From an uncultured Nocardioidaceae bacterium (GTDB taxonomy: Bacteria; Actinomycetota; Actinomycetes; Propionibacteriales; Nocardioidaceae): 54,703 nucleotides of DNA. Below, piece by piece: positions 17,045-25,989 of the stretch. Each line of letters starts with the position of its first letter. Within the stretch, counting starts at the first letter, position 1. Location of the stretch: contig CADCUK010000007.1 of the NCBI GenBank assembly GCA_902805865.1, forward strand, positions 1-54,703, read 5' to 3'. The notes beneath the pieces are model-generated. The model was not told the origin of the DNA, ran no database searches, and was given only the letters and a program-made list of their open reading frames with translations. Both the position numbers and the translations under genes were made by a program.

Positions 17045-20000
17045 ATGACCCTCCACCTGCATCGCGGCCCGAGCACCGAGCTCCTCGTCGAGGGCCTCGC
17101 CGAGCTTCTGGCGGCACCGCTCCCCGACCCGTTCGCGGAGGAGGTCGTCGTGGTGCCCGCGAAGGGCGTCGAGCGGTGGCTGACGCAACGGCTCTCCCAC
17201 CGCCTCGGAGCAGGCCCTCGGGGTGGTGACGGCGTGTGCGCCGGGGTGCGGTTCCTCAGCCCGCGCTCACTCCTCGCTCTCCTCACCAGCACGACCGACG
17301 ACGACCCGTGGGACCCGGACCGCTTCGTCTGGCCCCTGCTCGACACGATCGACGCCTCCCTGGACGAGCCGTGGTGCGCGACTCTCGCCCACCACCTCGG
17401 CCACGACGTCGAGGGGGAGAGCGCCGAGCTCCGGCAGGACCGCCGCTACTCGGTGGCACGGAGGCTGGCCGGCCTCCTCGCGTCGTACGCCGTGCAGCGG
17501 CCGCAGCTCCTGGCGGACTGGCGCGCGGGGGGCGACACCGACGGCTGGGGAGCTGCGCTGCCACCCGATCTCGCCTGGCAACCGTTCCTCTGGCGCAGCC
17601 TCCTGGAGCGGGTGGACGCGCCCCCACCGGACGTGCGTCACCACGCCGTTCTCGCGGAGATCCGTGCCGGGGCCGACCTGGCGCTGCCCGACCGGCTGTC
17701 GATGTTCGGGCACACGCGGCTGTCGGCGACCGAGCTGGAGCTGTTGAGGGCCGTCGGCGAGGTCCGTGAGGTGCACCTCTGGCTGCCCCAGGCATCCCCT
17801 GGCGCGTGGACCAGGCTCGCCGAGGTCACCGCGGACGGACCCGTCCGCCGCGCCCGGGACGACAGTGGCCGGTCCCTGACGCACCCGCTGCTGGCGTCGC
17901 TGGGTCGGGACTCCAGGGAGCTGCAGCGCTCGCTGGTCCTTCTCGGTGACGTCGTCGACCACGAGCTGCGCGACGAGCGGCCGGCACCCGAGTCGCTGCT
18001 CGGCTGGCTCCAGCAGGACCTCCGGCAGGACCTGCGGTCCGACGCGACGGTCCGTCGGCTGCGGCGTGACGACCGCTCGGTGCAGGTGCATGCCTGCCAC
18101 GGCTCGGCCCGCCAGGTGGAGGTGCTCCGTGAGGTGCTCGTCGGGTTGATGGAGGACGACCCCACCCTGGAGCCGCGGGACGTGCTCGTGATGTGCCCCG
18201 ACGTCGAGGCCTACGCCCCGCTCTTCTCGGCGACGTTCGGGTTGGCGGAGGTCGTGGGCGACCAGGGACATCCTGGCCACCAGCTGCGGGTGCGGCTCGC
18301 CGACCGGGGGCTGGGCAGCACGAATCCGCTCCTCGGGCTCGCCGCGGCGCTCGTCCAGCTGGCCGGGGGACGGGCCGGCGCCAGCGAGCTGCTGGACCTC
18401 GCAGCCAGCGGCCCGGTGCGGCACCGGTTCGGCTTCGACGACGAGGAGCTCGCCGAGCTCACCGAGTGGGTCGAGCGGTCAGGCGTTCGCTGGGGACTGT
18501 CGGCTGCCCTGCGGAGCAGCTTCGGGCTCGAGCGCTTCGAGGAGAACACCTGGGAGGCGGGGCTGCACCGCGTGCTCCTCGGCGTGGCGATGGCCGAGGG
18601 CGAGGGCTTCGTCGGCGGCCGCGTGCCCCTCGACGACATCGGCAGCTCGAGCATCGACCTGGCCGGCCGTCTTGCGGAGCTGGTGGACCGGGTGGAGGTC
18701 GCCGTGCGGACGCTGCGCGCCGCGACCACCGTCAGCACCTGGGTGGACGCCCTGGGCACGGCGGTGGCCGCGCTCGGCGCGGTCGGTCCCCAGGACTCGT
18801 GGCAGGAGGCCGAGCTCGAGCGCGAGCTGGAGTCGGTCCTGGAGGCGGCGCACAGCACGGGCAGCGAGACGGAGCTGCGCCTGGCCGACGTCCGGCGGCT
18901 GCTGGAGCAGCGGCTGCAACCGCGACCGACCAGGGCCAACTTCCGGACCGGTCATCTCACGGTCTGCACGATGGTCCCGATGCGGTCGGTTCCCCACCGG
19001 GTGATCGCGCTCGTCGGCCTCGACGACGGGGTGTTCCCGAGGTCCACCGTGGCCGACGGCGACGACGTGCTGCTGCGTGACCCGGTGACGGGCGAGCGCG
19101 ACGCCCGCGGAGAGGACCGTCAGCTGCTGCTCGACGCAGTGCTTGCCGCCGGGGAGAGCTTCGTGCTGACCTACACCGGCGCGAACGTCACCAACAACCA
19201 GCCGATCCCCCCGGCGGTCCCGCTGGACGAGCTGCTCGACGCGCTCGAGCTCACCGCACCCGGGGCCCGTGAGGCGGTGCTGCGCCGTCAGCCGCTGCAG
19301 CCGTTCGACCCGGCCAACTTCCGCAGGGACGGAGAGCACCCCCCGTTCAGCTTCGACACCGCAGCCGCCGGGGCGGCCGATGCGCTCCAGCAGGAGCGCC
19401 GCCGCCCGAGCCCGTTCCTCGACTCCCCGCTCGACCGGGCTCCGGAACCCGACATCGCCCTGGCGGATCTCCAGTCGTTCTACCGGAACCCGGTCCGGGG
19501 GTTCCTGCGCCTCGGGCTGGACGTGTCGGTGCCGGAGGAGATCCCCGAGAGCACCGACGCCATGCCGGTGGCGCTGGACCACCTCGAGCAGTGGGCCCTC
19601 GGGGACCGGGTGCTGAGGAAGATCCTCGACGGTGCCGACCCCGAGGCCGTGCTGCAGGCCGAGCTGCTGCGCGGCACGTTGCCCCCGAGAAGGCTCGGTC
19701 AGCTGGCGCTGGAGGACGTCTGCGCCAGGGTGCAGGTGCTGCGCGACGCTGCGGCGGCCGACCGCGACCTGGGCCCGCCGGTGTCGACGGATGTCACCGT
19801 CGAGCTGGGCGACGGTCGCCGGCTCACCGGTGTCGTCCCCGACGTCCGTGGCGGGAGGATCGTGCGGGTCAACTACTCCAAGCTCTCCCCCAAGCACCGG
19901 CTGGCTGCCTGGGTGGACCTGCTCGCGTTGGCGGCCGCCCACCCCGATCGTGCATGGACCGCCGCGACGTACGGCTGGTCCAAGCGCTACGGCAAGGAGG

Positions 20001-20380
20001 GGCCGGCCTGGTCGATCCTGCACGTCGACGCCGCTGACGCCCCGGACCGGCTGCACGCTTTGGTCGACGTGCTGGACCGGGGACTGCGCGAGCCGCTGCC
20101 GCTCTTCGCCAGGACCTCACCGGCGTGGGGGATCGCCGCCCGCAACGGCAAGGACGCGGAGTACGCCGCGCAGAGCGCGTGGCGGGGCAGCGACGCCTAT
20201 CCGGGCGAACGCTCCGACCCGGCCCACGTCAAGGTCTTCGGCAGGGATGCCGAGCTCGACCGGCTCGTGGGCGTGCCGCATGCGGACGAGGACTGGTCGG
20301 ACGAGCCGACCCGGTTCGGCCGCTACGCCCGTCGGGTCTGGGACCCCTTGCTGGCCGTCGAGCGGGGACGGAACCTGTGA
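17045..20380 (+). CDS. recC: Exodeoxyribonuclease V subunit gamma (RecC)
   Basis: MTLHLHRGPSTELLVEGLAELLAAPLPDPFAEEVVVVPAKGVERWLTQRLSHRLG; followed by RecB and RecD. Confidence 0.93.
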   Translation: MTLHLHRGPSTELLVEGLAELLAAPLPDPFAEEVVVVPAKGVERWLTQRLSHRLGAGPRGGDGVCAGVRFLSPRSLLALLTSTTDDDPWDPDRFVWPLLDTIDASLDEPWCATLAHHLGHDVEGESAELRQDRRYSVARRLAGLLASYAVQRPQLLADWRAGGDTDGWGAALPPDLAWQPFLWRSLLERVDAPPPDVRHHAVLAEIRAGADLALPDRLSMFGHTRLSATELELLRAVGEVREVHLWLPQASPGAWTRLAEVTADGPVRRARDDSGRSLTHPLLASLGRDSRELQRSLVLLGDVVDHELRDERPAPESLLGWLQQDLRQDLRSDATVRRLRRDDRSVQVHACHGSARQVEVLREVLVGLMEDDPTLEPRDVLVMCPDVEAYAPLFSATFGLAEVVGDQGHPGHQLRVRLADRGLGSTNPLLGLAAALVQLAGGRAGASELLDLAASGPVRHRFGFDDEELAELTEWVERSGVRWGLSAALRSSFGLERFEENTWEAGLHRVLLGVAMAEGEGFVGGRVPLDDIGSSSIDLAGRLAELVDRVEVAVRTLRAATTVSTWVDALGTAVAALGAVGPQDSWQEAELERELESVLEAAHSTGSETELRLADVRRLLEQRLQPRPTRANFRTGHLTVCTMVPMRSVPHRVIALVGLDDGVFPRSTVADGDDVLLRDPVTGERDARGEDRQLLLDAVLAAGESFVLTYTGANVTNNQPIPPAVPLDELLDALELTAPGAREAVLRRQPLQPFDPANFRRDGEHPPFSFDTAAAGAADALQQERRRPSPFLDSPLDRAPEPDIALADLQSFYRNPVRGFLRLGLDVSVPEEIPESTDAMPVALDHLEQWALGDRVLRKILDGADPEAVLQAELLRGTLPPRRLGQLALEDVCARVQVLRDAAAADRDLGPPVSTDVTVELGDGRRLTGVVPDVRGGRIVRVNYSKLSPKHRLAAWVDLLALAAAHPDRAWTAATYGWSKRYGKEGPAWSILHVDAADAPDRLHALVDVLDRGLREPLPLFARTSPAWGIAARNGKDAEYAAQSAWRGSDAYPGERSDPAHVKVFGRDAELDRLVGVPHADEDWSDEPTRFGRYARRVWDPLLAVERGRNL

Positions 20381-23300
20381 CCGCCGCAGCCGTGCCGGCC
20401 GACCCGCCGCTCTTCGACATCGACGCCGAGCTCCCTGCACCCGGGACGACGACGCTCCTCGAGGCCAGCGCCGGGACAGGCAAGACGTGGGCGATCGCGG
20501 CACTCGTGGCCCGCTACGTCCTGGAGGCCGGGCTGCCGCTCGAGCGGTTGCTCGTGGTGACGTTCGGCCGGGCGGCCAGCCAGGAGCTGCGCAGCCGCGT
20601 GCGCGAGCGGCTGGTGGAGGCCGACCGCCACCTCGAGGCCGCGGCAACAGGGACCCCCCTCCCGGTCGGGGACGACGCGCTTCTGCGTCGGTTGACCGAC
20701 ACCGACCACGAGGAGGTGCTGCTCCGGCGGGACCGCGCTCGACGTGCACTCACCGACTTCGACGCGGCCACCATCGCGACCATCCACCAGTTCTGCCAGC
20801 TGGTGCTCCGCGGGCTCGGGGTCGCAGGCGACCACGATGCCGGCGCCGAGCTCGTCGAGGACCTCCAGCAGCTGCGGGACGAGGTGGTCGACGACCTGTA
20901 CGTCGCCGCGTTCGCCGACGACGCCGAGGCACCTCCCCTCGACCGGAGAGCAGCAGCCCAGCTCGCCAAGGAGGTCGTCCTGGACCCGGGCGCGGCGCTG
21001 CGACCAACGGCGGGCGAGGTCACTGGCCAGGAGCTGCCTGAGCTCCGAGTGCGGCTGGCCACGCGGGTCCGGGAGGAGATGCAGACCCGCAAGCGCCGGC
21101 TGGGGGTCCTCAGCTACGACGACCTGCTGTCCCGACTGGCCGACGCGCTCGAGGACCCGGCTGCGCCGGCCCGGGCCCGCATGCGTGCCCGCTGGGACGT
21201 CGTGCTCGTCGACGAGTTCCAGGACACCGATCCGGTCCAGTGGCAGGTCTTCGACCGGGCGTTCTCCGGGCACGCGGCGATGGTGCTCATCGGTGACCCC
21301 AAACAGGCGATCTACGCGTTCCGGGGTGGGGACATCACGACCTACGGCCTGGCCAAGCGCACGGCTGCGACGGAGGCCACGCTCGGCACGAACTACCGGA
21401 GCGATGCACCGCTGGTCGACTCCGTGGTGACGTTGCTCGGCGGCGCGCGGCTCGGTGAGGACATCGTCGTACGCCCGGTGCAGGCGCACTGTCCCGACCA
21501 ACGGCTGCAGGGAGCGCCCAGCCAGGCGCCGTTGAGGCTGCGGCTGGTGAACCGGCGACAGTTCGGCACCGAGAAGCCGCCGTCGATCGGCGAGGCCCGG
21601 CTCGCGGTCGCCGAAGACCTCGCCCAGGACGTCGCCGCGCTCATCGCGGCGCAGCCGACGCACGACGACCGGCCGCTGCGTGCGGAGGACGTCGCGGTCC
21701 TGTGTGCGACCGCCGCGCAGTGCGACCTCGTCCGCGCCGCCCTGGTCGAGGTCGGCGTCCCGGCAGTGGTGCTCGGCGCCACGAGCGTGTTCGGCTCCGC
21801 CGCGGCGGACGACTGGTTGACGCTGCTCGAGGCGATGGAGCAGCCGCACCGCAGTGGTCGGGTGCGGGCCGCGGCACTGACCGCGTTCCTCGACCTGACG
21901 GCGGAGCAGCTCGTCGCCGGGGGCGACCGCACGACCGAGACGCTGGCGGAGACCCTGCGCGGCTGGTCGCAGCTCATGGCCGAGCGAGGGGTCGCGGCGG
22001 TGTTCGAGGCCGCGGCGTCCTCAGGGGGCATGAACCGTCGGTTGCTCCTCGAGCAGGGTGGCGAGCGGCTCGCGACGGACCTGCGTCACCTCGCGCAGAT
22101 CCTCCACGACGTGAGCGTCCGGGAGCAGCTGGGGCTGCCTGGCCTGCTCTCCTGGATCCGGGCGCAGATCGCGGAGACGCGGCGAGACACCCCGGACGAC
22201 CGGGCGCGACGTCTCGACTCCGATGCGATGGCCGTCCAGATCCTGACGATCCACAAGAGCAAGGGACTGCAGTACCCCGTCGTCTACCTGCCCTTCCTCG
22301 CCGATCACAAGCTGCAGCAGGACGCGATCCCGCGATTCCACGACGAGGACGGTGCACGGTGCCTCGATGTCAGCGGTTCGCCGAGCCCGGTGCACAGCGC
22401 CAAGGCACAGGCCGAGCTGGCCGACGAACGGCTCCGGCTGCTCTACGTGGCGATGACGCGCGCGCAGAGCCAGCTGGTCACCTGGTGGTTCGCGAGCAAG
22501 CAGAACGTCGAGGCCTCCTCGCTGCACCGGATGGTCATGGGCCGCCGACGCGGCGAGGCGGACGTGCCGCTGAACGTGCCGGCGATCTCCGACGAGGACG
22601 CCTTGGAGGTGGCTCGCCGGTGGGAGGAGGCCGGTGCGCTGTCGGTGGAGCTGGTCCGTCCCAGGACGACGGTGGTGGAGCTGCCGGGGCGTGCCCCTGC
22701 CGAGGTCGCTGCGCGCGCCTGGTCCCGGCAGGTCGACCACGGCTGGCGTCGCACGTCGTACACCGGGCTCAGCAGCGCCGCGGCGGCCTACGAGGAGGCC
22801 GTCCAGGGCGGTGCTGCCTTCGGCAGCGAGCCGGAGGTGACGGTGAAGGCCGACGAGCAGGTGATCTCGGTCCCGGAGCCCGGGACCGGCGACACGGGCC
22901 CGGCGGTGAGGTCGCCGATGGCGGACCTTCCGGTCGGCGCCACGTTCGGCTCCCTGGTCCATGCGGTGCTGGAGCACGCCGACCCGGCTGCTCCCGCCCA
23001 CGGCGGCGACCTTCGCGCGGAGCTGCGCGACCACGTCGCCCGGCAGCTGGTGCGCTGGCCGGTGGCCGTGGACCCCGAGCAGCTGACCGAGGCGCTGGTT
23101 CAGGTGCTGGACTCGCCCCTCGGGCCGCTGGCCGGGGATCGCACGCTGCGTCAGATCGGGTTGGCGGACCGGATGGCCGAGCTGGACTTCGAGCTCCCCC
23201 TGGCCGGTGGCGACGAGGCGGGCCACCCGTGGGCATCGGCACGGCTGTCCGAGCTGGCCCCGCTGCTGCGCGAGCACCTGCCCGAGGGGGACCCGCTGCT

Positions 23301-23775
23301 GCCCTACGCCGAGGTGCTCGAGGGCCCGGGCCACGTCGCCCAGGAGCTCCGGGGCTACCTGGCGGGCTCCGTGGACGTCGTCCTGCGGGTCGACGACCGG
23401 TTCGTGGTGGTCGACTACAAGACCAACTACCTCGGACCGCGGACCGAGCCGCCGACCGAGCTGACGTCGGCCCACTACGCCCCGGACCGCTTGGACGCCG
23501 CGATGGCTCACTCCAGCTACCCGCTGCAGGCTCTCCTCTACGCCGTCGTCCTGCACCGGTTCCTCCGGTGGCGGCTGGCCGGCTACGACCCGGAGCGGCA
23601 CCTCGGCGGGGTGATGTACCTCTACCTGCGCGGCATGTGCGGTCCGGGCACCCCGGTGGTCGAGGGGCAGCCGTGCGGGGTCTTCTCGTGGAGGCCGCCG
23701 ATCGCGCTCGTCGAAGCGGTGTCCGACCTGTTGGACGGCGTCCGCCGGACGCGGGTCACGGGAGCTTCGCGATGA
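20377..23775 (+). CDS. recB: Exodeoxyribonuclease V subunit beta (RecB), GTG start overlapping recC stop
   Basis: LLEASAGTGKTWAIAALVARYVLEAG, VVLVDEFQDTDPVQWQVF, LIGDPKQAIYAFRGGDI, nuclease motif VVVDYKTNYLG. Confidence 0.95.
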   Translation: MTAAAVPADPPLFDIDAELPAPGTTTLLEASAGTGKTWAIAALVARYVLEAGLPLERLLVVTFGRAASQELRSRVRERLVEADRHLEAAATGTPLPVGDDALLRRLTDTDHEEVLLRRDRARRALTDFDAATIATIHQFCQLVLRGLGVAGDHDAGAELVEDLQQLRDEVVDDLYVAAFADDAEAPPLDRRAAAQLAKEVVLDPGAALRPTAGEVTGQELPELRVRLATRVREEMQTRKRRLGVLSYDDLLSRLADALEDPAAPARARMRARWDVVLVDEFQDTDPVQWQVFDRAFSGHAAMVLIGDPKQAIYAFRGGDITTYGLAKRTAATEATLGTNYRSDAPLVDSVVTLLGGARLGEDIVVRPVQAHCPDQRLQGAPSQAPLRLRLVNRRQFGTEKPPSIGEARLAVAEDLAQDVAALIAAQPTHDDRPLRAEDVAVLCATAAQCDLVRAALVEVGVPAVVLGATSVFGSAAADDWLTLLEAMEQPHRSGRVRAAALTAFLDLTAEQLVAGGDRTTETLAETLRGWSQLMAERGVAAVFEAAASSGGMNRRLLLEQGGERLATDLRHLAQILHDVSVREQLGLPGLLSWIRAQIAETRRDTPDDRARRLDSDAMAVQILTIHKSKGLQYPVVYLPFLADHKLQQDAIPRFHDEDGARCLDVSGSPSPVHSAKAQAELADERLRLLYVAMTRAQSQLVTWWFASKQNVEASSLHRMVMGRRRGEADVPLNVPAISDEDALEVARRWEEAGALSVELVRPRTTVVELPGRAPAEVAARAWSRQVDHGWRRTSYTGLSSAAAAYEEAVQGGAAFGSEPEVTVKADEQVISVPEPGTGDTGPAVRSPMADLPVGATFGSLVHAVLEHADPAAPAHGGDLRAELRDHVARQLVRWPVAVDPEQLTEALVQVLDSPLGPLAGDRTLRQIGLADRMAELDFELPLAGGDEAGHPWASARLSELAPLLREHLPEGDPLLPYAEVLEGPGHVAQELRGYLAGSVDVVLRVDDRFVVVDYKTNYLGPRTEPPTELTSAHYAPDRLDAAMAHSSYPLQALLYAVVLHRFLRWRLAGYDPERHLGGVMYLYLRGMCGPGTPVVEGQPCGVFSWRPPIALVEAVSDLLDGVRRTRVTGASR

Positions 23776-24022
23776 ACCGCTGGGTCTCCAGGTGCAGCCG
23801 CGCGACCATCGTGTGGACGTCGTCCTCGGCCCGGTCGACCTTCGCGGTCAGGGTGTCCACCCGATCGACTCCGGTGGTCGCGGAGCTCGAGACGCCGAGC
23901 AGGGCACCCTCCGGCGTCGACGGCTGCCGGACAGAGCCCGCGTCCACCACGGCCGTCGGCAGGAGGACAGCCCCGACCCAGAAGACGGCGGCGGCGCGCG
24001 CCAGATGCATGCACAGCCTCAC
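23756..24022 (-). CDS. Small putative exported protein, antisense between recB and recD
   Basis: MRLCMHLARAAAVFWVGAVLLPTAVVDAGSV... signal-like N-terminus, plausible upstream G-rich SD (aaggcagg); overlaps recB 3' end by 20 nt. Confidence 0.45.
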   Translation of the reverse strand: MRLCMHLARAAAVFWVGAVLLPTAVVDAGSVRQPSTPEGALLGVSSSATTGVDRVDTLTAKVDRAEDDVHTMVARLHLETQRFIAKLP

Positions 24023-24126
24023 GAGATGCCTGCCTTCCCCCACGGGGCAACCGCCCCCTCGCCGTACCCCCGGTGCCAGCACAACGCACGAGACGGACCG
24101 CCGTCACCCCCTCGGAGGTAAAGACT

Positions 24127-25980
24127 GTGGTTGAGCGAGCGACCGTGCCCCTGCCGCGGCCCCTTCCGTCGGACCCGTACGACCGACGGCTGGCGCTGAC
24201 CGCGACCGGGCTTCTGCACGTGTTCAACGACTCCGGAGTCCTGGGCGCAGCGGACGTGCACGTTGCCAGGAGACTGGGTCGGCTCGCTGGTGAGTCCGAC
24301 GAGGCGGTGCTGCTGGCAGCTGCCGTCGCGGTCCGGGCCGTGCGGGCGGGATCGGTGTGCGTCGACCTGTCCGGGGTGTCGGAGCTCGCACCGGAGCTGC
24401 CCTGGCCGGCTGCCGAGGCGTGGGTGGGCGCGGTGGCGACGAGCTCGCTGGTGGCGCAGGGCGTGCTCGAGCTCGAGGGCACCGACCTCTACCTCCACCG
24501 GTACTGGCAGGAGGAGGGACAGGTCGTCGAGGACCTCCTCGACCGGGACGCGGCAACAGCGCCGCAGCTGGACGCCGATGCGTTGGACGGTTCCCTGGCG
24601 GCGTACTTCGACGACGGGTCGCAGGACCAGCGGGACGCGGCGGAGCTTGCCTGCCGACGCTGGACCAGTGTGATCACCGGCGGTCCCGGGACCGGCAAGA
24701 CCACGACGATCGCGCGGCTGCTGGGCGTGCTGCTGTCGGTGGAGGGAAACCACGTCCGGGTCGCGCTGGCGGCGCCCACCGGCAAGGCGGCAGCCCGGAT
24801 GACCGAGGCGCTCCGTCAAGCCACCGACGCGCCGGGCTTCCCTGGCCGCGACCCGGGGGCCGACGCCGGCGCCTGGGAGCGCCGCAACCTCATCCGCGGG
24901 CTCGAGGCCTCCACCGTGCACCGGTTGCTCGGCTGGCGCTTCGACAGCTCGACGCGCTTCAGCCACGACCGGGCGAACCCGTTGCCCTACGACGTGGTCG
25001 TGGTCGACGAGACGTCGATGGTGTCGCTGACGTTGATGGCACGGCTGCTGGAAGCGATGCGGCCGCAGGCTCGGCTCGTCATGGTCGGGGACGCGCACCA
25101 GCTCGCGTCGGTCGAGGCCGGAGCCGTGCTGGGTGACCTGGTGCGCGGGTGGTCCGGCCACGGGCCGGTCCGGGTCCTGAGCCGGGTGCACCGGTTCGGC
25201 AGGAACATCGCCGAGCTGGCGGAGGCGATCAACGGTGGTGACGGGGACGGGGTTGTGGCGATCCTCGGCGAAGGTCGGGAGCCCGCCGCGCAAGGGGACG
25301 GCACCATCAGCCGCGTCGAGCCGGGGTCGCTCGACGGACTGCTTGCCGACCAGGCGCGTGAGCTGTGGGAAGCGGGGCGCGCGGGGGAGGCGGAGCGTGC
25401 CTGGAACACGTTCGAGCGCCATCGGTTGCTGTGCGCGCACCGGGACGGTCCCCACGGGGTCGGCTGGTGGAATCGCCACGTCGAGCGGCTGCTCATGGAC
25501 GGACTGGGCCAGGACTGGCTCGAGGAGTGGTACCCGGGTCGGCCGTTCATCGTCAACGCCAACGACCGGGGGTTGCGGCTGTGGAACGGCGACACGGGCG
25601 TGGCGATGCTTCCGGCGGCCGAAGTCGCGCCGGGAGGACCCCGCATGGTCGGCGTGCTCGGGACCGGCGGTGCGGCTACCCGGCTGCTTCCCACGACGCG
25701 GCTGTCGGACGTCTCCACCGCCCACGCGATGACCGTCCACCGCAGCCAGGGCAGCCAGTTCGACGAGGTCACAGTGTTGCTGCCCGAGCCGGACTCGCGC
25801 ATCCTGACCCGCGAGCTGTTCTACACCGCGGTGACGCGTGCCCGCTCGGTCGTCCGGGTGGTCGGCAGCGACGATGCCGTGCGAGCGGCTGTCGAGCGCC
25901 GGGCCCGACGGGCCACGGGGTTGGCCCGTCGGCTCGCCCCGACCGAGCCTGCGATGGACGCCGAGGTTAATGATCATTAA
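24127..25980 (+). CDS. recD: Exodeoxyribonuclease V subunit alpha (RecD)
   Basis: VITGGPGTGKTTTIARLLGVLL, VVVDETSMVSLTLMARLLEA, AMTVHRSQGSQFDEVTVLLP, FYTAVTRAR; GTG start with GGAGG upstream. Confidence 0.93.
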   Translation: MVERATVPLPRPLPSDPYDRRLALTATGLLHVFNDSGVLGAADVHVARRLGRLAGESDEAVLLAAAVAVRAVRAGSVCVDLSGVSELAPELPWPAAEAWVGAVATSSLVAQGVLELEGTDLYLHRYWQEEGQVVEDLLDRDAATAPQLDADALDGSLAAYFDDGSQDQRDAAELACRRWTSVITGGPGTGKTTTIARLLGVLLSVEGNHVRVALAAPTGKAAARMTEALRQATDAPGFPGRDPGADAGAWERRNLIRGLEASTVHRLLGWRFDSSTRFSHDRANPLPYDVVVVDETSMVSLTLMARLLEAMRPQARLVMVGDAHQLASVEAGAVLGDLVRGWSGHGPVRVLSRVHRFGRNIAELAEAINGGDGDGVVAILGEGREPAAQGDGTISRVEPGSLDGLLADQARELWEAGRAGEAERAWNTFERHRLLCAHRDGPHGVGWWNRHVERLLMDGLGQDWLEEWYPGRPFIVNANDRGLRLWNGDTGVAMLPAAEVAPGGPRMVGVLGTGGAATRLLPTTRLSDVSTAHAMTVHRSQGSQFDEVTVLLPEPDSRILTRELFYTAVTRARSVVRVVGSDDAVRAAVERRARRATGLARRLAPTEPAMDAEVNDH

Positions 25981-25987
25981 CCTCGGC
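25960..25987. promoter_or_regulatory. 28-bp perfect palindrome (operator) ending 2 bp before the carboxylase operon ATG
   Basis: gccgaggttaatgatcattaacctcggc is its own reverse complement; overlaps recD stop codon and a TAACCT -10-like hexamer. Confidence 0.9.
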
Positions 25988-25989
25988 CC

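Noticed and set aside
20125-20376. N-terminal extension of the RecB ORF upstream of 20377
   Set aside because: Overlaps the recC 3' end in another frame; the GTG at 20377 with GTGA overlap is the natural start
23650-23675. ccggtggtcgagggg in recB as another dispersed-repeat copy
   Set aside because: Only a short match, explained by coding sequence (TPVVEG) without the palindromic partner
24020-24126. Possible c-di-AMP (ydaO-type) or other riboswitch in the recB-recD gap on the minus strand
   Set aside because: G-rich stems are present (ggggc-ggtt-gcccc) but the conserved riboswitch elements could not be matched
21702-24134. 810-aa plus-strand ORF overlapping recB
   Set aside because: Alternative frame of recB with no motifs
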